This document shows positions 1 through 5,252 of a stretch of 5,252 nt of DNA, piece after piece. This DNA is from an uncultured Eubacteriales bacterium (GTDB lineage Bacteria; Bacillota; Clostridia; Lachnospirales; CAG-274): NCBI GenBank assembly GCA_902495025.1, contig CABUWB010000156.1:1-5252 (forward strand), given 5' to 3'. The translations under genes and the position numbers were made by a program. Position 1 is the first letter of the stretch, and each line of letters starts with the position of its first letter. The notes below the pieces were generated by a model. That model had not been told where the DNA came from. It searched no databases and saw only the letters and a list, made by a program, of their open reading frames with translations.

Positions 1-119
1 ATATACTCCACCGCCTCTGCCTCAGTTGATACAGGCTTTACGTGTGAAATAAACCTCGACTTTTTTTCAACAAATTCAGATGTCGCCTCTGCGGCAACCG
101 TATTATACTTTTCCGTCAT
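1..119 (-). CDS. YigZ/IMPACT (UPF0029) family protein, N-terminal fragment
   Basis: Reading leftward from an ATG at 119–117, the frame stays open to the window edge (39 full codons) and begins M-T-E-K-Y-N-T-V, then runs through E-F-V-E-K-K-S-R-F-I-S-H-V-K-P-V. The E-K-K-S-R-F-I block near residues 18–25 followed by a 'VST-E-A-E-A' stretch is the hallmark N-terminus of the YigZ/YvyE (IMPACT-type) family, cytoplasmic proteins of about 210 residues with an RNase PH/EF-G domain-IV-like fold; their biochemical role is uncertain, though the eukaryotic homologue acts in translational control. The start codon directly follows the TAA of the upstream CvpA-family gene, and an AGAGG Shine-Dalgarno (about 127–131) lies within that gene's last codons, so translation is probably coupled. 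The rest of the gene lies outside the window, so integrity cannot be judged. Family assignment is by motif recall only. Confidence 0.85.
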   Translation of the reverse strand, partial: MTEKYNTVAAEATSEFVEKKSRFISHVKPVSTEAEAVEY

Positions 120-833
120 TTAAAATAACCTCTTCAAAATCAAATCAAGCAGCAGATTATGGTCATAAAACCACACCGCCACCTTTGATGCGGCTATATA
201 CTCATAAAAGCCATAAACCTTAGGCTGTGCAATAAAGGCATAAATAGCGGTATAGACAAGCCATATCAGAATAACGGCAAACAAAACACCCATTGCCGCA
301 CCGCCAAGGTGGTTAAGCCTGCTTATAACAGGCAGCTTTGAGAGCAGCTCAATACCTTTGAAAAATATCCTGAGCAAAAACAGGAACAGCACAAAAAGCA
401 GCCACACCATGACAACATTAATTACAAGGTTTGCAACAAAGCCTGCGATATAATCCACAAAACCGTCAGCACCTACAAGCTCATAAATGACCGAGTTGTT
501 ATTTTCAAGCAGCTTATCCTTTACAGGCTCGGGCAGCCTTAATGAGCCAATAAGGTTTACCTCCTGCTGCTTGGTGTAGGTCTGCACCGCATTTTCAAGT
601 CCCAGTCCATTTAAAATGCTGTTTTTCATGGTATCAAAAAGCGGCGTTTTTCTTATAAAGCCCGACACAAGCGGATAAAATATAAGCGACGCACCAAAGG
701 AGGCAACACCGTATACCACCTTTAACGCCATACCTACAATACCTGCCCTGCTGCCTATAAGCAAGCCGACAAGCAAAGTAACAATCACAATTAAATCAGC
801 GGCATTATAGCCCTGCTGTGCAATAATATCCAT
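120..833 (-). CDS. CvpA-family integral membrane protein
   Basis: A 237-residue hydrophobic protein starting at ATG 833–831 and ending in TAA at 122–120. Four membrane segments are visible at roughly residues 12–33, 35–58, 128–154 and 175–200, with a hydrophilic stretch (about 60–125, rich in K, E, N, Q) between the second and third. The N-terminal 'A-A-D-L-I-V-I…G-x-x-x-G-S-R-x-G' and the late 'L-N-H-L-G-G-A-A-M-G-V-L' block match the CvpA/colicin V production family pattern, in which a Gly-rich helix follows an 'L-N-x-x-x-G' turn. CvpA proteins are inner-membrane proteins linked to colicin V export and to envelope stress tolerance in enterobacteria; in Clostridia the role is unknown. The family is usually 160–230 residues, so the inter-helix region is somewhat long here. 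An AAAGGG Shine-Dalgarno overlaps the stop of the DUF5711 gene 11 bp upstream, indicating one operon. The family is fairly sure; the function is not. Confidence 0.85.
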   Translation of the reverse strand: MDIIAQQGYNAADLIVIVTLLVGLLIGSRAGIVGMALKVVYGVASFGASLIFYPLVSGFIRKTPLFDTMKNSILNGLGLENAVQTYTKQQEVNLIGSLRLPEPVKDKLLENNNSVIYELVGADGFVDYIAGFVANLVINVVMVWLLFVLFLFLLRIFFKGIELLSKLPVISRLNHLGGAAMGVLFAVILIWLVYTAIYAFIAQPKVYGFYEYIAASKVAVWFYDHNLLLDLILKRLF

Positions 834-847
834 AAATTCACCCTTTA
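834..847 (-). promoter_or_regulatory. Shine-Dalgarno of the CvpA-family gene, overlapping the upstream stop
   Basis: On the minus strand the sequence reads TAAAGGGTGAATTT before ATG. The TAA stop codon of the DUF5711 gene (847–845) is part of the AAAGGG ribosome binding site, which fixes the start at 833 and points to translational coupling. Confidence 0.75.
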
Positions 848-2326
848 ACCATTAGTCGTTTCCTCGGCAGCGGCAGTGGTCTGCTCTGCGGCAGTTGTTG
901 TCTGCTCCTCGGCAGTAGTCTGCTCGCTCTCACCCTGTACTGCTTCAGTTGTCTGTTCACTCTGCGCCGCTGCGGTTGTTTCCTCCTGTGCGGCACTCTG
1001 TCCTTCTGCTGTTGTTGCTTCCGTATCCGCAACAAAGTTGCCTGCCTCGTCCCTCTGTGCCTCGATAAGGTTATTGCCCTTGCCGACCTTTGCAACAAAC
1101 GCATTTAAGGAGGTAACAGCAAGCATTTTATCGCTGCCGCTGTAAGGCAGTACCTTTAATGTATCCTGAAGTGCGGTATACTGCCATACACTGCCGCCCT
1201 TTGTCTTGTAGGCGGCAAAGCTTCTGTCCATAGCAACAACGGTGATGTCGCTGCCTGCATACAGACCAGTAATATCCTTATCCGCCTTGAACTCGTTTAC
1301 CCTTGCACCCTTGGAGTCATACCACACAACGGTATTTTTTTCAAGCTGCTCTACCGCATTGAGCAAAGGCTCGCCAAAGGCAACAGCAACCGTACCGTCC
1401 CCGTTTACACAGGCATAGGCTATATGGTTGCCAACAGGTATCTCAAGCCTTTTCTTTGTTTCATCGGCAGCGGCAGGGTCAATAAATACCGCCCTGTCGT
1501 CCATAAGTGCTATACATCTGCCGTCGGGCGTAAATTTAAGCATAAAAGGCATACAATCCTCACTGACAACCGAGGAAAACATACCGTTGCTGCTTTCAAC
1601 GCCCTTTGTATCGTCCTTATTAATATAGTAGAAAAGCACATTGCTTTTCAGCTTTATATTGCTTACGTCCATAAAGGCAACGGCAAACATTCTGCTGTCG
1701 TCTGAAATATCAATAGCCATAGGGATACCCTGGCGTGCAACATAATTGCCGCCATACACTTTATCTCCCTTATCGTTGTAGAGTGCAAGCTCGTAATCCT
1801 GTCCCTTTTTTACTATTGCGCCCATATAGCCGCCGCCGTTTACCGCAAAGGTAATAACAGGCTCGGTAAAGGTTACATTGTATAAAAGACCGTCCTCATT
1901 ATATACTCTTACGTTTGTGCCGTTTTTTTCCGCAACAGCAGCAACGTTTTTATCACCAATCATAACAGGTGAAAGCATTGTGTAGCTGTCCACCCATTTT
2001 TCCCTGCCCTTGCCGTCAAGACAGCGCATACTGTCCTTTGTGGAGTAAAAAACATTTCCGTTATAGGTGTAAAAATCCGCCTTTGAGCTAAGCTCGTAGC
2101 TGACATTCATAAGTACGTTGCTCTCCGACATATCAATATCCCTGCCCCTGAAGGCAAAAATAACAAGCGCCGTCAGCGCGGCAATTATAACAAGCAGAAT
2201 AATAATAAGCCTTACAGGCAGCCTTCTTTTAGGCTTTTTCCTCAGCTCACTGCGTTTTACAACTCTTAAATTTGTATCATTAACAGCACTGTTTTCAGTA
2301 CCGATACCGTTCATATCCTCGTCCAA
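845..2326 (-). CDS. DUF5711-type membrane-anchored beta-propeller-like protein, TTG start
   Basis: A 493-residue protein with four visible zones: an N-terminal cytoplasmic part (1–39) ending in a strongly basic K-K-P-K-R-R-L-P-V-R stretch; one membrane helix (about 40–59); a large extracytoplasmic domain (about 65–430); and a Thr/Glu/Ala/Gln-rich tail (about 434–493). The basic residues before the helix predict N-in, C-out topology. The large domain repeats a 'hydrophobic strand, turn, D-x-x-G' pattern (for example around residues 90–110, L-D-G-K-G-R-E-K-W), as in beta-propellers of the WD40/PQQ type, and the whole plan resembles Firmicutes DUF5711 proteins. No catalytic motif is seen and no function is known. 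The start at 2326 is TTG: AGGGAG sits 8 bases upstream of it, whereas the next in-frame ATG (2314–2312, residue 5) has only a GAGG two bases away. It is first in a leftward operon. The DUF5711 name is recalled from architecture, not from a search. Confidence 0.72.
   Translation of the reverse strand: MDEDMNGIGTENSAVNDTNLRVVKRSELRKKPKRRLPVRLIIILLVIIAALTALVIFAFRGRDIDMSESNVLMNVSYELSSKADFYTYNGNVFYSTKDSMRCLDGKGREKWVDSYTMLSPVMIGDKNVAAVAEKNGTNVRVYNEDGLLYNVTFTEPVITFAVNGGGYMGAIVKKGQDYELALYNDKGDKVYGGNYVARQGIPMAIDISDDSRMFAVAFMDVSNIKLKSNVLFYYINKDDTKGVESSNGMFSSVVSEDCMPFMLKFTPDGRCIALMDDRAVFIDPAAADETKKRLEIPVGNHIAYACVNGDGTVAVAFGEPLLNAVEQLEKNTVVWYDSKGARVNEFKADKDITGLYAGSDITVVAMDRSFAAYKTKGGSVWQYTALQDTLKVLPYSGSDKMLAVTSLNAFVAKVGKGNNLIEAQRDEAGNFVADTEATTAEGQSAAQEETTAAAQSEQTTEAVQGESEQTTAEEQTTTAAEQTTAAAEETTNG
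848..1027 (-). repeat. Low-complexity Thr/Glu/Ala/Gln tail-coding repeat
   Basis: The last 60 codons of the DUF5711 gene encode degenerate copies of E-Q-T-T-A-A-E-like units. On the plus strand this appears as repeated GGCAGTNGTCTGCTC-like words (for example near 872–886 and 911–925). Because the protein is predicted C-out, the tail would lie outside the membrane as a disordered, acidic, Thr-rich extension. Such repeats tend to vary in length between strains by slippage or recombination. Confidence 0.75.
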
Positions 2327-2332
2327 GCCAAA

Positions 2333-2341
2333 AACTCCCTC
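2333..2341 (-). promoter_or_regulatory. Shine-Dalgarno that decides the TTG start of the DUF5711 gene
   Basis: The minus strand reads GGAGGGAG, then TTTTTGGC, then TTG. The 8-base spacing is good for the TTG at 2326 and poor (about 20 bases) for the in-frame ATG at 2314, so the non-ATG start is preferred. Confidence 0.65.
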
Positions 2342-2360
2342 CGTCCATAGTTATATCAAC

Positions 2361-2389
2361 AGTATACTATCTTTACAGCTTAAAATCAA
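2361..2389 (-). promoter_or_regulatory. Sigma-A-type promoter of the leftward operon
   Basis: On the minus strand there is a TTGATT -35 box (2389–2384), a 17-bp spacer and a TATACT -10 box (2366–2361). Transcription would begin near 2354, leaving a leader of roughly 28 bases before the TTG start at 2326, just enough to hold the ribosome binding site. Both hexamers are close to consensus and the spacing is optimal. The assignment rests on sequence pattern only. Confidence 0.75.
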
Positions 2390-2473
2390 CTTTAAAATTG
2401 TATGACAAGGTGCCTGCATTTTTATTGTCGCCCTACATAATTACAATTTTCCGTAAAACCTACACACTCCCCC

Positions 2474-2502
2474 TTGACTATACGGAATTAAAAATGTATA
2501 AT
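2474..2502 (+). promoter_or_regulatory. Near-consensus sigma-A promoter of the aminotransferase operon
   Basis: A TTGACT -35 box (2474–2479), a 17-bp spacer and a perfect TATAAT -10 box (2497–2502) lie about 90 bp upstream of the first aminotransferase gene. Initiation would be near 2509, giving a leader of about 82 bases. The -35 differs from TTGACA by one base, so this should be a strong constitutive core promoter unless repressed. The A/T-rich bases beyond the -10 box favour melting. Confidence 0.85.
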
Positions 2503-2540
2503 CATATATAGAATTCGCAAGAAGGCAGTTACAATTATTT

Positions 2541-2555
2541 AATTGTCTGACAATT
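2541..2555 (+). promoter_or_regulatory. Candidate operator: perfect inverted repeat in the leader, GntR/FadR-like
   Basis: AATTGTC-T-GACAATT is a perfect 7-1-7 inverted repeat centred near +39 of the predicted transcript. Its core TTGTCTGACAA (2543–2553) fits the TNGTNNNACNA pattern known for FadR-subfamily GntR repressors. A third half-site, ACAATT, lies at 2531–2536 and can pair instead with 2541–2546 as a small 6-bp hairpin. Position downstream of a strong promoter would suit a repressor acting as a roadblock. No regulator gene is present in the window, so which protein binds, if any, is unknown. Confidence 0.45.
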
Positions 2556-2591
2556 TAAAACTTCAAATCAAATCAAAAAAGGGGAGTCATT

Positions 2592-3866
2592 ATGGCTGTA
2601 TTCAGCGAAATGAGCAAGGCGGAGCTGCTTTCACTGCAATCCGAGCTGCTCGAAAAATATAACAGAATAAAAGCAAACAAAATTCAGCTTGATATGTCAA
2701 GGGGCAAGCCTGCACCTGCACAGCTCAATCTCTCAAACGGCATACTCACCATGCCTATTGACAACTATATAAACAAGGACGGCAATGACGTGCGCAACTA
2801 CGGTATACTTGACGGTATATCGGAGTGCAGGGAGCTGTTCTCAAAGCTTCTTGATATACCTGTGAACAATATTATAATCGGCGGCAACTCAAGCCTTAAC
2901 CTTATATATGACGCATTTACAAGGCTTTATATATTCGGCTCACTCGGCTCAACACCATGGGGCAAGCTGGACAAGGTAAAAATACTCTGTCCCGTACCGG
3001 GCTATGACAGGCACTTTGCAATCTGTGAGGAGCTTGGCTTTGAAATGATAAATATCCCCATGACCGAAAACGGCCCCGATATGGATATGGTTGAAAGGCT
3101 TGCCGCACAGGACGAAAGCATTAAGGGTATACTTTGCGTACCTCTTTATACAAACCCCGACGGTATCTGCTACAGCGATGAGGTTGTTGACAGGCTTGCA
3201 AAAATGCCTGCTGCTGCAGAGGATTTTAAAATCTTCTGGGACAATGCCTACGCAGTACACCACGTTTACGAGGAGGTAAAGCAACTTAATATATTTGAGG
3301 CTTGCAATAAGTACGGCACTGCCGACAGAATACTTTATTTCTTCTCAACCTCAAAGGTAACCTTCCCCGGCTCGGGTGTTGCACTTGTTGCCTCGGGCGA
3401 CAGATATATTGAGGATATACGCCGCCGCTTCGGCAAGCAGACAATAGGCTACAACAAGCTTAACCAGCTGCGCACCTATAACTTCTTCCGTACTCCCGAG
3501 GGCATAAAGGCGCACATGAAAAAGCTCGGCGATATGCTTAAGGAAAAGTTTGACATAGTGCTTGACACGCTTGAAAGCGAGTTTAAAGGTACTGGTGCTT
3601 TAAACTGGCATAAGCCAATGGGCGGCTACTTTATATCCGTATATACAATGGACGGCTGTGCAAAGGAAACCGTACGCCTTGCAAAGGAGGCAGGTCTTAC
3701 CCTTACAAACGCAGGTGCGTCCTACCCATACGGAAACGACCCGCACGACAGCAATATACGTCTTGCTCCGTCTTATCCTGACTGTGAGGAGCTTAAAAGT
3801 GCAATGGAGCTTTTCTGTATATGCGCAAAGCTCGCCGCAGTAAATAAATTGCTGGAAAATAATTGA
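2592..3866 (+). CDS. Class Ic aspartate aminotransferase (MocR-like fold-I PLP enzyme)
   Basis: A 424-residue cytoplasmic PLP enzyme. Visible landmarks in order: L-D-M-S-R-G-K-P near residues 33–40, the signature of the AspAT Ic/Aminotran_MocR family (actinobacterial relatives such as Rv3722c are aspartate aminotransferases); G-G-N-S-S (97–101) for cofactor phosphate; T-N-P-D-G (187–191) with Asn188 facing the PLP hydroxyl; D-N-A-Y (217–220) with Asp217 for the pyridine nitrogen; S-T-S-K (252–255) with Lys255 as the Schiff-base lysine; and N-I-R-L-A-P-S-Y-P (388–396) with Arg390 for the substrate carboxylate. All key residues are present and length is typical. The likely reaction is L-aspartate + 2-oxoglutarate to oxaloacetate + L-glutamate; the exact substrate is inferred, and another amino donor is possible. 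GGGGAG at 2581–2586 lies 5 bases before the ATG. It is first in an operon, 24 bp ahead of dapL. Isoleucine is mostly encoded by ATA (21 of 31), unlike dapL. Confidence 0.88.
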   Translation: MAVFSEMSKAELLSLQSELLEKYNRIKANKIQLDMSRGKPAPAQLNLSNGILTMPIDNYINKDGNDVRNYGILDGISECRELFSKLLDIPVNNIIIGGNSSLNLIYDAFTRLYIFGSLGSTPWGKLDKVKILCPVPGYDRHFAICEELGFEMINIPMTENGPDMDMVERLAAQDESIKGILCVPLYTNPDGICYSDEVVDRLAKMPAAAEDFKIFWDNAYAVHHVYEEVKQLNIFEACNKYGTADRILYFFSTSKVTFPGSGVALVASGDRYIEDIRRRFGKQTIGYNKLNQLRTYNFFRTPEGIKAHMKKLGDMLKEKFDIVLDTLESEFKGTGALNWHKPMGGYFISVYTMDGCAKETVRLAKEAGLTLTNAGASYPYGNDPHDSNIRLAPSYPDCEELKSAMELFCICAKLAAVNKLLENN

Positions 3867-3876
3867 AAATACACGT

Positions 3877-3883
3877 AAAGGAG
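3877..3883 (+). promoter_or_regulatory. Strong Shine-Dalgarno of dapL
   Basis: AAAGGAG sits 7 bases before the ATG at 3891 in the 24-bp gap after the upstream TGA. It is a near-ideal ribosome binding site, so dapL is translated from its own site on a shared transcript. No separate promoter or terminator is seen in the gap. Confidence 0.85.
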
Positions 3884-3890
3884 AAAAACA

Positions 3891-5093
3891 ATGACAAAGT
3901 TTAATGAAAATTATCTTAACCTCAAGGAAAGCTACTTATTCTCCGAGGTTGCAAAAAGAGTAAACAGCTATCAGGCAGCTAACCCAGACAAGAACGTAAT
4001 CCGCCTTGGTATAGGCGATGTTACACTGCCTCTTGCTCCTGCTGTTGTAAAGAGCCTTCACGCAGCAGTTGATGAAATGGGTGACGCAGCTACTTTCCAT
4101 GGCTATGGTCCTGAGCAGGGCTATGACTTTTTAAGAAATGCAATTAAGGACTACTACGCACGCAACGGCGTTGAGATTGATGCCGATGAAATATTTGTAT
4201 CCGACGGCGCAAAGAGCGACACAGGTAATATTACCGATATGTTCTCAGTTGACAACACAGTGCTTGTACCCGACCCTGTTTATCCTGTTTATGTTGATAC
4301 AAATACCATGAACGGCAGAAAGATTATCTATATGGACGGTACTGCAGAGAATAACTTTCTCCCAATGCCTGACCCTGCTGTGCACGCAGATATAATTTAT
4401 CTTTGCTCACCTAACAACCCAACAGGTGCAGCCTATAACAAGGAGCAGCTTAAGGCATGGGTTGACTACGCACTTGCAAACAATGCCGTTATCCTTTATG
4501 ACTCAGCTTATGAGTGCTTTATTTCAGACCCTACACTGCCACGCAGCATTTTTGCAATTGAGGGCGCTAAGAAATGCGCTGTTGAGTTCTGCTCGCTTTC
4601 AAAAACAGCAGGCTTTACAGGTACACGCTGCGGCTATACGGTAGTACCTAAGGCAATCACCTCAAAGGCTGCCGACGGTACGGAAATGAACCTTAACAAG
4701 ATGTGGAACCGCCGCCAGACAACCAAGTTTAACGGTGTGCCATACATTGTGCAGAAGGCTGCCGCAACCGTATTCTCCGTTGAGGGTATGGCAGAGTGCA
4801 AGGCTATGATTAATACCTATAAGGTTAATGCAAAAATTATTGCAGATACAATGGACGAAATGGGTGTACGCTATTTCGGCGGCATTAACTCACCATATAT
4901 CTGGTTTGAGTGCCCATTTGGTATGTACTCATGGGATTTCTTCGACTTTATGCTTGATAAAATTCAGGTAGTTGGTACTCCAGGCGCAGGCTTTGGTAAA
5001 AACGGCGATAACTTCTTCAGACTTACCTCATTTAATAATAAGGCTAATACAGAGGAAGCTATGGCAAGATTTAAAACACTTTTTAATAAGTAA
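3891..5093 (+). CDS. dapL: LL-diaminopimelate aminotransferase
   Basis: A 400-residue fold-I PLP aminotransferase of the DapL family (EC 2.6.1.83). It converts tetrahydrodipicolinate plus glutamate directly into LL-2,6-diaminopimelate and 2-oxoglutarate, for lysine and peptidoglycan synthesis, bypassing the succinylated or acetylated intermediates. Diagnostic features are R-L-G-I-G-D-V-T-L-P-L (38–48), F-H-G-Y-G-P-E-Q-G (69–77), V-S-D-G-A-K-S-D-T-G-N (103–113), S-P-N-N-P-T-G (173–179, Asn176 at the cofactor), Y-D-S-A-Y (203–207, Asp204 and Tyr207), S-L-S-K-T-A-G-F-T-G-T-R-C-G (235–248, Schiff-base Lys238 and phosphate-contacting Arg246) and F-F-R-L-T-S (375–380, Arg377 for the substrate carboxylate). 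Length is near the usual 400–410 and nothing is missing. It follows the class Ic aminotransferase by 24 bp and is closed by a terminator 9 bp after its stop. Isoleucine codons are mostly ATT (14 of 22) with only 3 ATA, suggesting high expression. Confidence 0.95.
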   Translation: MTKFNENYLNLKESYLFSEVAKRVNSYQAANPDKNVIRLGIGDVTLPLAPAVVKSLHAAVDEMGDAATFHGYGPEQGYDFLRNAIKDYYARNGVEIDADEIFVSDGAKSDTGNITDMFSVDNTVLVPDPVYPVYVDTNTMNGRKIIYMDGTAENNFLPMPDPAVHADIIYLCSPNNPTGAAYNKEQLKAWVDYALANNAVILYDSAYECFISDPTLPRSIFAIEGAKKCAVEFCSLSKTAGFTGTRCGYTVVPKAITSKAADGTEMNLNKMWNRRQTTKFNGVPYIVQKAAATVFSVEGMAECKAMINTYKVNAKIIADTMDEMGVRYFGGINSPYIWFECPFGMYSWDFFDFMLDKIQVVGTPGAGFGKNGDNFFRLTSFNNKANTEEAMARFKTLFNK

Positions 5094-5102
5094 TTTTACG
5101 AT

Positions 5103-5140
5103 AAAAAGAGCTGTCGCATTATTTTGCGACGGCTCTTTTT
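5103..5140 (+). terminator. Intrinsic terminator after dapL, possibly bidirectional
   Basis: A 16-bp stem (5103–5118 with 5125–5140, one G·T wobble at 5112/5131) encloses a 6-base loop. The GC-rich core GAGCTGTCGCA is flanked by A5 on the left and T5 on the right, followed by A/T-rich sequence. It begins 9 bp after the dapL stop. The mirrored A/T tracts would let it also stop transcripts arriving from the right. Confidence 0.92.
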
Positions 5141-5193
5141 ATATAAAATATAAATTAGAGTTTATACGACAACCACTATACTGAACAACAACT

Positions 5194-5252
5194 TGTAGGG
5201 GCGGATATTATCCGCCCGAATTTTAAACATATCACAATGGTTGACGGGCGGC
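5194..5252. repeat. Start of an intergenic GGGCGG hairpin repeat, cut by the window edge
   Basis: TTGTAGG leads into a perfect 9-1-9 palindrome, GGGCGGATA-T-TATCCGCCC (5199–5217), far more GC-rich than the A/T-rich surroundings. About 25 bases later GACGGGCGGC (5243–5252) begins what looks like another arm of the same kind before the window ends. The TGTAGGGGCGG…CCGCCCG form resembles short dispersed repeats I recall from intergenic regions of gut Clostridia. It follows a complete terminator and so is not needed to end the dapL transcript. Copy number cannot be judged from this window. Confidence 0.65.

Noticed and set aside
60..68. In-frame A-AAA-AAG slippery heptamer in the YigZ-family gene (minus strand), as in programmed -1 frameshifting
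   Set aside because: The bases encode the conserved E-K-K of the family motif and there is no visible stimulatory hairpin just downstream; the frame continues with family-like sequence.
876..1145. Open frame on the plus strand opposite the C-terminal part of the DUF5711 gene
   Set aside because: Its Val/Ser/Ala/Cys-rich product is the mirror of the low-complexity Thr/Glu tail repeats; there is no ribosome binding site or promoter and no recognisable domain.
2118..2405. Open frame on the plus strand spanning the 5' end of the DUF5711 gene and its promoter
   Set aside because: It is antisense to a coding membrane helix, which gives a hydrophobic-looking product by chance, and it covers the leftward promoter; no start signals are seen.
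2509..2591. Lysine riboswitch or other leader RNA upstream of the aminotransferase operon
   Set aside because: The leader is only about 82 bases, far shorter than the lysine aptamer of roughly 170 bases, and contains no run of conserved paired helices or terminator; only the short A/T-rich palindromes are seen.
2949..3284. Open frame on the minus strand within the class Ic aminotransferase gene
   Set aside because: The forward strand has all cofactor-binding motifs in frame; the antisense product has no recognisable family and no ribosome binding site.
1..5252. CRISPR array, tRNA/rRNA gene, toxin–antitoxin pair, phage or defence genes
   Set aside because: No regularly spaced direct repeats, cloverleaf or rRNA-like sequence was seen, and all five genes fit housekeeping or conserved envelope families.

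Overview
The window looks like ordinary chromosomal DNA of a Clostridia-class Firmicute, probably an Oscillospiraceae/Ruminococcaceae-like gut anaerobe. The evidence is the DUF5711–CvpA–YigZ gene set, an LL-diaminopimelate aminotransferase, purine-rich Shine-Dalgarno sites, sigma-A-type promoters, and a GGGCGG hairpin repeat of a kind I recall from gut Firmicutes intergenic regions. The taxonomic call is inference; no rRNA or other marker gene is present.

Layout. Bases 1–2326 hold a leftward three-gene run, transcribed DUF5711 protein, then CvpA-family membrane protein, then YigZ/IMPACT-family protein (only its N-terminal 39 codons are inside the window). The genes are tightly packed (11-bp gap, then a stop codon directly abutting a start codon) and probably form one operon driven by a promoter at 2361–2389. 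Bases 2327–2591 are a 265-bp divergent intergenic region carrying that promoter, a near-consensus rightward promoter (2474–2502), and a perfect inverted repeat in the rightward leader that fits the GntR/FadR-type operator pattern. Bases 2592–5093 hold a rightward two-gene operon: a class Ic (MocR-like fold) aspartate aminotransferase and dapL, LL-diaminopimelate aminotransferase. It ends in a strong intrinsic terminator at 5103–5140. The last ~55 bases begin an intergenic hairpin repeat cut by the window edge.

How the genes work together. The rightward operon joins two PLP enzymes of the aspartate/lysine/peptidoglycan route: the first probably interconverts oxaloacetate/glutamate and aspartate/2-oxoglutarate, and aspartate is the carbon source of the diaminopimelate pathway. 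DapL converts tetrahydrodipicolinate directly to LL-DAP using glutamate, bypassing the succinylase and acetylase branches. The leftward operon encodes two membrane-associated proteins of poorly known function and a conserved cytoplasmic protein.

I do not see a convincing novel system. The most useful second-look items are the operator-like palindrome, the sharp codon-usage contrast between the two co-transcribed aminotransferases, the Thr/Glu/Ala-rich extracellular tail of the DUF5711 protein, and the terminal repeat.
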